From assembly GCA_039026975.1 (NCBI GenBank), contig JBCCLI010000248.1:1-9570 (forward strand): 9,570 nt of DNA. The letters are read 5' to 3'. The position numbers and the translations under genes were made by a program. This document shows, one piece after another, positions 1 through 6,887 of this stretch (positions within the stretch are counted from its first letter, which is position 1; each line of letters begins with the position of its first letter). Under the pieces are notes generated by a model. That model made no database searches. It was not told where the DNA came from and was given only the letters and a program-made list of their open reading frames with translations. This stretch comes from JBCBKZ01 sp039026975 (GTDB taxonomy: Bacteria; Bacteroidota; Bacteroidia; J057).

Positions 1-1006
1 AGACAAGGATAATACTGTAGTCATACTGACAAGTGATCACGGCTTTCATGTAGGAGAAAAGAACTTCCTCTATAAAGGAAGCCTCTGGGAACCATCCACC
101 CATATACCTCTTATCATAGCAGGTGTGCCCGGTGCGCTCTCAGGAGAATCTTGTGATCAGGCGGTTTCTCTCATTGACATATATCCTACCTTCAATGACA
201 TATGTACACTTGAAAAAGAGCCGAACCGAAATGGGAATGGATATGCCTTAGAAGGCCATAGCCTACTTCCTCTCCTCACACATCCAGGTAGTGGAGACTG
301 GGCTGGATCTGAAGTGGCCATTACGACCATTCCTGGGAAAAACCATATGCAGCATAGGGTCTATGAAGGTTCCTTGTATCCTCATTTCTCTGTGCGGGGA
401 AAGCGCTATCGGTATTCTCTCACCTCTACGGGAGAAGAAGAATTATATGACCACGAGAAGGACCCTTTTGAGTGGGAGAATGTAGCAGATGATCCCGCTT
501 ACCTCAAGGCGAAGGAATCATTGAAGGCACAGCTTATTCAAATGAGAGATGGGCAAAGGTGGACCTCCCTGCAGGAACTAGCATCTTGGGAATTTCCCCA
601 GGAGGAGGGATATGCAGAAAAGAGTGGGAAGACCCTTAAGCTGTCAGGAGCGCATCCTTTCGAACTTAGCTCAGCAGAAGCTTTTTATCATTTTGAACTG
701 GAATTTGAAGCTAAAGTCCATCCTGGCCAGGAATTTACCCTTTCCTACAGAGGTCCTTCCGGTCAGGCGGTATCAGCCCCTATAAAAGGTTCGAACGCTG
801 CAATGCACAGTCATTTTCAGGAAGGGGTATGGAATACCTATAGAATTAGGGTTCACAACAAGCGTCATCAGCTATGGATCAATAATAGATATGTGTCTGA
901 TGAAATTATTCCCATGCAAGGACATGTGGCAGCAAGTCTTCAGATACAATATGTAGGAGGAGAGGGCTGTCTGGAAATCCGGGAAGCAAGAATTCGGCAC
1001 TTGTAA
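1..1006 (+). CDS. S1-family (formylglycine-type) sulfatase, C-terminal part, with an added C-terminal beta-sandwich domain; 5' end outside window
   Basis: The reading frame is open from base 2, so the gene enters from the left and the GTG at 125 is an internal valine, not a start. About 334 residues are visible. They begin just before TSDHGFHVGEK, whose Asp-His pair (visible residues 12-13) is the metal-binding pair of alkaline-phosphatase-fold sulfatases. A Lys (25) in YKGSLWEPSTHIP matches the usual substrate-site Lys before WE. The family C-subdomain follows, with RYRYSL and EEELYDHEKDPFEWENVADDP (near 130-165). The N-terminal C/S-x-P-x-R modification site lies outside the window. From about residue 215 to the end is a further domain whose end (WNTYRIRVHNKRHQLWINN, then EIREARIRHL) resembles the DUF1080/3-keto-disaccharide hydrolase or LamG-like fold. 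Such enzymes remove sulfate esters from polysaccharides, usually in the periplasm. The substrate is unknown; the operon suggests a sulfated galactan. The family call is secure, the added domain less so. Confidence 0.93.
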   Translation, partial: DKDNTVVILTSDHGFHVGEKNFLYKGSLWEPSTHIPLIIAGVPGALSGESCDQAVSLIDIYPTFNDICTLEKEPNRNGNGYALEGHSLLPLLTHPGSGDWAGSEVAITTIPGKNHMQHRVYEGSLYPHFSVRGKRYRYSLTSTGEEELYDHEKDPFEWENVADDPAYLKAKESLKAQLIQMRDGQRWTSLQELASWEFPQEEGYAEKSGKTLKLSGAHPFELSSAEAFYHFELEFEAKVHPGQEFTLSYRGPSGQAVSAPIKGSNAAMHSHFQEGVWNTYRIRVHNKRHQLWINNRYVSDEIIPMQGHVAASLQIQYVGGEGCLEIREARIRHL

Positions 1007-1059
1007 ATAGCTGGAATGAGAAAACAGATGACAGACATAACCTCCCAATATTCTCATAC

Positions 1060-2199
1060 ATGAAGATCACCAAGATTGAATCCTTCTTGCTAACTGATCA
1101 GTTGGAGAAGAGCTTTTTCTTTTCTCAGTGGGCCTATGCTGAAAGGAGAATTTGCGTGGTAAAGATAACCACAGATACTGGCCTGTATGGCTGGGGGGAG
1201 GGGTACGGCCCTGCAGATGTCATACAGGCAGGCATAAAGCTGCTCACCCCCTTATTGATCGGAAAAGACCCGCTCAACCAGGAGGCTATTTGGTTTCATA
1301 TGTATCGGAAAACCCTGGATTATGCACGTAGGGGGGTACTCATGGCTTCCATCAGCGCCTTAGATATAGGCTTGTGGGACCTAAGAGGAAAAGCCTTGAA
1401 CCTACCCCTGAGTATGCTACTGGGAGGACAGCATAGGAAGCGGGTTATCCCCTACGCTACAGGCCTATACTTTTCAGAATCAGAGGACCTTGCTACTGAC
1501 TTAGCCCGAGAGGCTAGAGAATATGTAGATCAGGGATTCCGAGCCATCAAAATGAAAGTGGGCTTATCTATCCATGAAGATGTGCAGCACGTACAGGCAG
1601 TGAGGGAGGCTATAGGAGAGGATATTCCCCTCATGGTAGATGCCAATCATGCCTACTCACTGAGGGAGGCAGCGGAGTTAGCCAGACTGATAGAGCCTTA
1701 CCGGATAAGTTGGTTTGAAGAGCCTGTTTCTCCAGAATTTTATCATCATTACAGAGAACTTAGGACTAAGACTTCCATTCCTATCGCAGGAGGAGAATGC
1801 GAATACCTGCGGTATGGGTTTCTCCAGTTATTAAAGAATGAGTGTGTGGATATTCTCCAGGTGGATATATGTGCAGCTGGAGGCCTAACAGAAGCTAAGC
1901 GCATAGCTGCCCTCGCTTCTACCTTTGGAGTAGAAATAGTCCCGCATACCTGGGGGACAGGGATTGCCTTTCACACGGCCATGCATTTCATCTCTAACCT
2001 GGAACCTATCCCTGGAAGACTTAAGGCACCAGATTTTTACATAGAGTATGACCGCACAGAGAATGGGATCCGTGAATCCCTAACTGAGCCAGCTATACAG
2101 ATGGAGGATGGCTATATCTATTTACCAGATCAAGTAGGGCTTGGAATAAGCGTCAACGAGGATGCCCTAAGGCATTATTCAGAAAAGATCATCAGCTAA
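1060..2199 (+). CDS. Enolase-superfamily sugar-acid cycloisomerase/dehydratase (D-galactarolactone cycloisomerase-like; candidate 3,6-anhydrogalactonate cycloisomerase)
   Basis: This 379-residue protein has the mandelate racemase/muconate lactonizing enzyme architecture: a capping domain (about 1-125) and a TIM barrel (about 130-355). Catalytic elements are intact: KMK (K164, K166); metal ligands near D194 in DANH, E220/E221 in WFEEP and E246 in GGE; and a D269/H296 pair, the latter in PHTWGTG. Spacing matches the Lys-x-Lys plus Asp-His set of mandelate racemase. From memory, the whole layout (GWGE, YATG, DANHxY, GGExxxxRYG, VDILQxDxCxxGG, EFDRT-like EYDRTEN) closely resembles Agrobacterium D-galactarolactone cycloisomerase. 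That enzyme opens a lactone to a 3-deoxy-2-keto acid. Here no uronate dehydrogenase or keto-deoxy-hexarate dehydratase is present, while an aldehyde dehydrogenase, kinase and KDPG-type aldolase are. A role on 3,6-anhydrogalactonate, or another C6 aldonate or lactone, therefore fits better. The gene starts 53 bases after the sulfatase. The family is secure; the substrate is inferred. Confidence 0.93.
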   Translation: MKITKIESFLLTDQLEKSFFFSQWAYAERRICVVKITTDTGLYGWGEGYGPADVIQAGIKLLTPLLIGKDPLNQEAIWFHMYRKTLDYARRGVLMASISALDIGLWDLRGKALNLPLSMLLGGQHRKRVIPYATGLYFSESEDLATDLAREAREYVDQGFRAIKMKVGLSIHEDVQHVQAVREAIGEDIPLMVDANHAYSLREAAELARLIEPYRISWFEEPVSPEFYHHYRELRTKTSIPIAGGECEYLRYGFLQLLKNECVDILQVDICAAGGLTEAKRIAALASTFGVEIVPHTWGTGIAFHTAMHFISNLEPIPGRLKAPDFYIEYDRTENGIRESLTEPAIQMEDGYIYLPDQVGLGISVNEDALRHYSEKIIS

Positions 2200-2218
2200 A
2201 CACTTAAAAATAGACACA

Positions 2219-3655
2219 ATGAATTTTGGATACCTACCCCTTTATATTGATGGCGAGCTACAGGATGCTGCTGATGGGCAGCGTCAAGCTGTCATTTGCC
2301 CAGCTAATGAAGAAATAGTAGCAGAAGTAGCCTGGGCCAGGGAAGAAGATGCATTACTAGCCTTGGAATCTGCTCAGAGAGGTTTTCTATACTGGTCTGC
2401 CTTATCCCTGGCAGAAAGAACTAATTGGATGCAAAAGCTCAGGCAAGCAGTTCTGGATAATGAAAAGCTACTAAGGGGAGCTATTGTCCATGAAATGGGG
2501 AAAACCTATGAAAGTTCCTGGGAAGATATTGAGGCACTCATCAATGGACTGGAATGGTATCCTGCCGCCATGAAGCTCATGCGTGAAGAACAGATTTCAG
2601 ATTATGAGAATACGCATCAGCATAAAATGGTACATCAGCCAGCAGGAGTAGCAGTAGCTTACCTGGCATGGAACTTCCCCTTACTGAATGCAGGCTTTAA
2701 AATTGGGCCTGCCCTAGCGGCAGGATGTAGCCTGATTCTTAAGCCTTCAGAGCTGTCCCCCATTTCTACCTATTTACTAGGAAAAATTCTCCATGAAATA
2801 GACTTCCCGGCAGGTGTTATTAATATCCTTACAGGACCCCCACAAACGGTGGCTACCACCCTTTCAAAAAGTCCCATCCCTTCTGTAGTGACTATGATAG
2901 GGTCTACTGCTACAGGAAAACGAGTGATAGCTGACAGCGCTACTACCATTAAAAAGCTCAGTATGGAACTAGGGGGGAATGCTCCCTTCATCGTATTTGA
3001 AGATGCTGACATGGAGGCAGCTCTGGACTTGGCCATAGGCATCAAGTATGGAAACTGTGGACAAATTTGTGTGGCGGCTAACCGCTTTTTCATTCATGAG
3101 GACATATATAAGGATTTCATTGCAGCTTATGTAGCGCGTGTAAAGAAACTGGAACTTGGGTTTGGGCTGGAAGAAACACCTGATATGGGTCCCCTTGTGA
3201 GTAAAAAGGCCCAAGTAAGAATGGGGACCTTAATTAAGGATGCCTTAGATAAAGGCGCAGAAGTAATAGCAGGTGGGAGGGTTCCATCACATAAAGAGAA
3301 GGGCTACTGGTTTGAGCCAACCGTCTTGACAGATGTCAACCCTGATATGCGGGTATTTAAGGAAGAAATCTTCGGTCCGATAGCCCCTTTTATGTCCTTT
3401 AAAACGGAGGAGGAAGTATTAGCTATGGCCAATGATACTGAGTATGGCTTAGCTTCTTACCTCTTCACCAATCATCACAAAAGAATTGAGCGTTTTACCC
3501 AACAACTTCAATTTGGAGAAATCCATATTAATGGTGTAAAGTACGCTATCTATCTTCCGCATGGAGGGATCAAGAATAGCGGGATAGGATATGATTGTTC
3601 ACACCTCGCACTAGAAGATTACTTGGTCAGAAAGCGAGTGACAGTAACGCTTTAA
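2219..3655 (+). CDS. NAD(P)-dependent aldehyde dehydrogenase (candidate 3,6-anhydrogalactose dehydrogenase)
   Basis: The 478-residue length and complete motif set are those of the classical ALDH superfamily. N152 in WNFP is the oxyanion asparagine and K175 in KPSE binds the cofactor. GSTATG (228-233) is the Rossmann-type turn. E250 in MELGGN is the general base, C284 in GQICVA the nucleophile, and E383 in EEIFGP contacts the nicotinamide ribose. The enzyme should oxidise an aldehyde irreversibly to a carboxylic acid in the cytoplasm. It lies 19 bases after the enolase-superfamily gene and 22 before the transporter, so it is co-expressed with both. In red-algal galactan breakdown an ALDH oxidises 3,6-anhydrogalactose, whose C1 aldehyde is free because the 3,6-bridge prevents normal pyranose closure; that role is proposed here. 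Sequence alone does not exclude lactaldehyde, succinate-semialdehyde or alpha-ketoglutarate-semialdehyde activity. The start has no Shine-Dalgarno sequence. Confidence 0.95.
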   Translation: MNFGYLPLYIDGELQDAADGQRQAVICPANEEIVAEVAWAREEDALLALESAQRGFLYWSALSLAERTNWMQKLRQAVLDNEKLLRGAIVHEMGKTYESSWEDIEALINGLEWYPAAMKLMREEQISDYENTHQHKMVHQPAGVAVAYLAWNFPLLNAGFKIGPALAAGCSLILKPSELSPISTYLLGKILHEIDFPAGVINILTGPPQTVATTLSKSPIPSVVTMIGSTATGKRVIADSATTIKKLSMELGGNAPFIVFEDADMEAALDLAIGIKYGNCGQICVAANRFFIHEDIYKDFIAAYVARVKKLELGFGLEETPDMGPLVSKKAQVRMGTLIKDALDKGAEVIAGGRVPSHKEKGYWFEPTVLTDVNPDMRVFKEEIFGPIAPFMSFKTEEEVLAMANDTEYGLASYLFTNHHKRIERFTQQLQFGEIHINGVKYAIYLPHGGIKNSGIGYDCSHLALEDYLVRKRVTVTL

Positions 3656-3677
3656 CTCAACCCCTAATTCAACACAC

Positions 3678-4679
3678 ATGGATACCTTTTTACCATTTTT
3701 ACTGGTGATAATTGCCAGTTTTTTTCAAGGAAGTTTTGGCGTCGGGATGAAGTATATGGCTCCCTTAAAGTGGGAGTCGTGGTGGCTGGTACATGTTACC
3801 ATTGCTATGATCATCTTTCCCATTGGCTGGGCTATCATGGTAGTTCCTGATCTTTTCTCGGTAATAGGAAGTGCGCCTGGGGAAGCTATTCGGGTAGCCA
3901 TGCTTTTTGGCTTTTTATGGGGGATAGGGGGGATCTTATTTGGGGTGAGTGTTCCCTATATAGGCTTGTCCCTGACGTATGGAATTGTGATGGGGCTGGC
4001 TGCATCTGTAGGTAGCCTAATCCCCCTATTTCAGATGGAGGATGCCAGTTCCAACCCAGCTTACCCTTATGTACTGCTAGGAGTATCTATCATGTTAATT
4101 GGAGTAGCTTTGACTGCCTGGGCAGGGATAAAAAGAGACAAAGCGACGCAAGCTGCGGATACCTCTGGGAATATCACTAAAGGAATTTTAATAGCTGCCT
4201 CCTGCGGGATCTTATCCGCCTTACTAAATGTAGGCTTTGTGAATGCTGCTCCGGTAGCTAAGGCAGCAGAGGCTGCCGGGACGCTTACCAGAAATAGCAG
4301 CCTGGCAGCCTGGGTAGTAGTGCTACTTGGTGCTTATGGCATGAATGCTGGCTACGCTATCTTTTTACTGTTCAAGAATAAAAGCTGGGGCTCTTTCGGA
4401 GCACCTCAGTCCTCGAAAGCATACCGCTGGGCTATTATTGCAGGCCTATGTTGGTTTGCTGCCTTAGGGATTTACGGACAAGGGTCTGCCCTGATGGGGG
4501 TGATTGGGCCTATTATAGGCTGGCCTATGTTATTAGGGCTATCTCTGATTATCAGTAATATCTGGGCATATTCTTCCGGAGAATGGAAAGGAGCCAAGCA
4601 AGCTTTCCAAATTCTCCTATTAGGATTAGCTGTCCTCATCATTGCCAGTCTGGTACTGGGCTATTCTAATCAGGTTTAA
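3678..4679 (+). CDS. RhaT-family sugar/proton symporter
   Basis: This 333-residue integral membrane protein has about ten hydrophobic segments (near 4-21, 37-57, 72-92, 96-117, 131-150, 167-187, 209-232, 249-266, 269-294 and 309-328). It matches the L-rhamnose/H+ symporter family (E. coli RhaT has 344 residues) in length and in such stretches as the early FxxxxKxxxxxKWESWW region, GFLWGIGGILFG (78-89) and YIGLSLTYGIVMGL (94-107). It should import a neutral sugar across the inner membrane using the proton gradient. No rhamnose isomerase, rhamnulokinase or rhamnulose-phosphate aldolase is in the window. The next genes handle a 2-keto-3-deoxy acid, so the cargo is more likely the sugar oxidised by the preceding ALDH, for example anhydrogalactose or another deoxy or anhydro sugar. 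The gene symbol rhaT is withheld because rhamnose transport is not supported by the neighbours. Confidence 0.88.
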   Translation: MDTFLPFLLVIIASFFQGSFGVGMKYMAPLKWESWWLVHVTIAMIIFPIGWAIMVVPDLFSVIGSAPGEAIRVAMLFGFLWGIGGILFGVSVPYIGLSLTYGIVMGLAASVGSLIPLFQMEDASSNPAYPYVLLGVSIMLIGVALTAWAGIKRDKATQAADTSGNITKGILIAASCGILSALLNVGFVNAAPVAKAAEAAGTLTRNSSLAAWVVVLLGAYGMNAGYAIFLLFKNKSWGSFGAPQSSKAYRWAIIAGLCWFAALGIYGQGSALMGVIGPIIGWPMLLGLSLIISNIWAYSSGEWKGAKQAFQILLLGLAVLIIASLVLGYSNQV

Positions 4680-4693
4680 TAAATTATAAGCTA

Positions 4694-4707
4694 AGGGGAT
4701 ACCCCCT
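4694..4707 (+). other. Small GC hairpin between the transporter and aldolase genes
   Basis: In the 49-base gap, AGGGG (4694-4698) can pair with CCCCT (4703-4707) around a four-base loop, a short but strong stem in the mRNA. No run of T follows (the next bases are CAACCTAAC), so it is not an intrinsic terminator. The purine-rich arm is about 30 bases before the ATG at 4729, too far to be a Shine-Dalgarno sequence. It could stabilise a processed mRNA end or be chance. Confidence 0.25.
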
Positions 4708-4728
4708 CAACCTAACGGACGCTACACT

Positions 4729-5403
4729 ATGGAACCTATTGAACAACAAGCAATGTCTCCTGCAGTCATTCAAAAAATTCAGGACAGAAAGGTAATTGCT
4801 GTATTGGTCATTCAAGAAATCACAGATGCTATCCCCCTTGCTAAGGCCCTAGCCGCAGGAGGCGTAGACCTTATAGAGCTTACGCTTAGAACCCCCATAG
4901 CCCTGGATGCTGCTAAACTGATTATGGAAGAAGTACCCGAAATCACGGTGGGCTTAGGGACAGTGCTGACTGTGGGGCAGGTGAAAGCAGCAGCAGAAAT
5001 AGGGGTAGCGTTTGCGGTAGCGCCAGGCTGTAATCCACGTATTATTTCAGCAGCAAAAGAATATGGGTTATCCTTTGCACCAGGTGTAGCTACGCCTACG
5101 GATATAGAGATGGCCCTAGAACAGGGCTGTAGGGTAATGAAGTATTTTCCTTCAGAGACCTCAGGAGGGATGAAACACCTAAGAAGTATGGCTGCTCCCT
5201 ATCAATATTTGGGACTTAGTTTTATTCCGCTGGGGGGCGTAAATCAGGCAAATGCGGAGAGTTATCTCAGTTCCCCCTTAATCAGTGCTATAGGCGGTTC
5301 ATGGATTGCGAAAAGCCCTCTTATACAGGCTCAAGATTGGGGGAGAATTACAGAGAATGCCCGGAGCATAAGAAGCCTCATTACTAAGATTAACACTCAA
5401 TAG
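4729..5403 (+). CDS. Class I 2-keto-3-deoxy-6-phospho-aldonate aldolase (KDPG/KDPGal type)
   Basis: The protein has 224 residues, close to E. coli Eda. It forms a Schiff base and splits a 2-keto-3-deoxy-6-phospho sugar acid into pyruvate and glyceraldehyde 3-phosphate in the cytoplasm. The key residues align with Eda at a constant offset of five: E50 in ELTLRT (Glu45), R54 (Arg49), T78 in GLGT (Thr73) and K138 in MKYFPSE (Lys133, the Schiff-base lysine). After that there is a two-residue insertion. The phosphate-binding loops PLGGV (167-171) and GGSWI (189-193) are present. The residue before the GG of the first loop is Leu168; Eda has Thr161 there and E. coli KDPGal aldolase has Val154. This points to a galacto-configured or unusual substrate. 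An in-frame ATG at 4753 (residue 9) is an alternative start, since the first eight residues are not conserved. It is followed 25 bases later by the kinase that would supply its substrate. Confidence 0.94.
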   Translation: MEPIEQQAMSPAVIQKIQDRKVIAVLVIQEITDAIPLAKALAAGGVDLIELTLRTPIALDAAKLIMEEVPEITVGLGTVLTVGQVKAAAEIGVAFAVAPGCNPRIISAAKEYGLSFAPGVATPTDIEMALEQGCRVMKYFPSETSGGMKHLRSMAAPYQYLGLSFIPLGGVNQANAESYLSSPLISAIGGSWIAKSPLIQAQDWGRITENARSIRSLITKINTQ

Positions 5404-5428
5404 ATCAACACATCACGCAACAAATTTT

Positions 5429-6520
5429 ATGAAGACAATTGTAACTTTTGGTGAAATAATGGGTCGTCTTTGCCCACCTGCTTTTCAACGTTTTAGGCAA
5501 AACATGCCAGGAAGTTTAAATATGACTTTTTCTGGTGCAGAAGCTAATGTGGCTGCCTCTTTATCTATGTTGGGAGGGAGGTCAAGATTTGTTACTGCCT
5601 TGCCGGAAAATGACCTTACTTATGCTTGTATAGCCAACCTTAAAGGCTTAGGTATAGATACCTCTGGCATTAAGATCAGAAAAGAGGGGCGGTTTGGGCT
5701 CTATTTTGTAGAGCGTGGTGCTAATCAGCGTCCCAGTAAAGTAATCTATGACAGAGAATATTCTACGGTTTCTCTAACTCCTGGTGCAGTCTATGATTGG
5801 GAGAAGACATTTGCTGATGCAGGATGGTTACATGTAACTGGTATTACACCTGCGCTGTCTGAGACGGCGGCTGAAGCTTCCTTAATGGCTCTGCAGGTAG
5901 CTAAGAAAGCGGACTTAACTACTTCTACAGACCTAAACTTCCGGAAAAATCTGTGGAAATGGAAAGCTGGTACTGACCCCAAAGCCCTCTCGGAAGAAAC
6001 CATGCGCGGATTACTCCCTTACATAGATGTAGTCATAGGAAATGAGGGAGATGCTCATGACGTATTGGGGATTTCTGCTGAGAATACGGACGTGGAGGGG
6101 GGGAAGCTGGATGCCATGAAATATAAGGAAGTAGCCAAGGAAGTAGTCAATCAGTTTCCCAATGTTCAAAAGGTGGCCATCACCTTGCGTGAGAGTATAT
6201 CTGCTTCTCATAATAATTGGGGAGCCATGTTATACGATGTTCAGACTGACCAGGCCCATTTTGCCCCGGAATTAGATGGAGAATATTCTCCCTATGAAAT
6301 CAGAGACATTGTAGATAGAGTAGGTGGAGGAGATTCCTTTGGGGCCGGATTAATTTTTGCCTTGAACACAGCTGAATTATCTGCCCCTGAGGATGCCCTT
6401 AGGTTTGCAGTTGCTGCTTCCTGTCTGAAGCACTCAATCAACGGAGACTTCAATTTTAATTCACGTTCAGAGGTAGAGAGATTGATGGGAGGGAATGCTT
6501 CTGGTCGTGTTATTCGCTAA
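5429..6520 (+). CDS. PfkB-family sugar kinase, 2-keto-3-deoxy-gluconate/galactonate kinase
   Basis: This 363-residue protein is a ribokinase/PfkB-fold kinase. It shows FGEIMGRL at the start, the first signature around SGAEANVAASLSMLG (35-49), TDLNFRKNLW (167-176, typical of KDG kinases), NEGD (205-208), and the anion-hole and catalytic-base segment DRVGGGDSFGAG (296-307), with D302 the likely base. Bacteroidota KDG kinases have this length, somewhat above the about 310 residues of E. coli KdgK. It should transfer phosphate from ATP to the 6-hydroxyl of a 2-keto-3-deoxy sugar acid, making the substrate of the aldolase encoded 25 bases upstream. If the intermediate is 2-keto-3-deoxygalactonate, this is a PfkB enzyme doing the job of the unrelated DgoK family. 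The family and pathway step are strong; gluco or galacto preference cannot be read from the sequence. Confidence 0.94.
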   Translation: MKTIVTFGEIMGRLCPPAFQRFRQNMPGSLNMTFSGAEANVAASLSMLGGRSRFVTALPENDLTYACIANLKGLGIDTSGIKIRKEGRFGLYFVERGANQRPSKVIYDREYSTVSLTPGAVYDWEKTFADAGWLHVTGITPALSETAAEASLMALQVAKKADLTTSTDLNFRKNLWKWKAGTDPKALSEETMRGLLPYIDVVIGNEGDAHDVLGISAENTDVEGGKLDAMKYKEVAKEVVNQFPNVQKVAITLRESISASHNNWGAMLYDVQTDQAHFAPELDGEYSPYEIRDIVDRVGGGDSFGAGLIFALNTAELSAPEDALRFAVAASCLKHSINGDFNFNSRSEVERLMGGNASGRVIR

Positions 6521-6538
6521 CAAAATAATACACTTGTT

Positions 6539-6862
6539 ATGTATAAACATCTCGTTTTTTGGCAGCTAAAGCCAAAAGCTCAGGGCCGTACAAGGTTGGA
6601 AAACGCACGCCTAATTGTGGAGAAAATTAAAGGGCTTAAAAGTAGCATTCCAGAAATCCAGTTTTTGGATGTGGGCTTAAATGTAGGTGCATACAAAGCC
6701 GCTTTTTCTGATGTAGGCATGTACATCACTTTTTTGAATGAACAGGACTTTCTCGCTTATACTAAGTATGAAAGCCATGATGAGGTGGTAGCCTTTATTC
6801 AATCTGTCATGGAAGAAGAAATAATCGTAGATTTTATCAATAATACCCCTACTGTTAGGTAG
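6539..6862 (+). CDS. Dabb-domain (stress-responsive alpha/beta-barrel) small protein
   Basis: The 107 residues span a single Dabb domain, a ferredoxin-like fold that dimerises into a small barrel. Recognisable features are the N-terminal strand YKHLVFWQLKP with the family's early His (H4), a helix (about 19-35), the VGLNVGAY region (45-52), the strand DVGMYITF (58-65), and the C-terminal YTKYESHDEVVAFIQSV helix (74-90) with the usual Y-x-x-H. Family members include plant stress proteins and the olivetolic acid cyclase type, but most bacterial ones have no assigned function. The gene lies 18 bases after the kinase and 25 before the binding protein, so it is embedded in the sugar-acid operon. 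A role in sugar-acid chemistry, such as ring opening or mutarotation, is possible but unproven; nothing in the sequence shows it directly. Confidence 0.85.
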   Translation: MYKHLVFWQLKPKAQGRTRLENARLIVEKIKGLKSSIPEIQFLDVGLNVGAYKAAFSDVGMYITFLNEQDFLAYTKYESHDEVVAFIQSVMEEEIIVDFINNTPTVR

Positions 6863-6887
6863 GCAGTAAGCTGCTAATAGCTAGTTC

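Noticed and set aside
125..1006. GTG at 125 as the start of the sulfatase gene
   Set aside because: The frame is open to base 2 and the upstream codons encode the conserved TSDHG metal-binding motif, so the gene begins outside the window.
1060..3655. Galacturonate-to-ketoglutarate pathway (galactarolactone cycloisomerase plus semialdehyde dehydrogenase)
   Set aside because: Two needed enzymes, uronate dehydrogenase and keto-deoxy-hexarate dehydratase, are missing, while a kinase and a phospho-aldolase that this route does not use are present.
3678..4679. L-rhamnose catabolism because of the RhaT-like symporter
   Set aside because: No rhamnose isomerase, kinase, aldolase or rhamnonate-specific set is seen, and the aldolase belongs to the 6-phospho-aldonate family.
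6863..6874. Short inverted repeat GCAG/CTGC between the Dabb and binding-protein genes
   Set aside because: It is only four base pairs with no T run after it, too weak for a terminator or regulator site.
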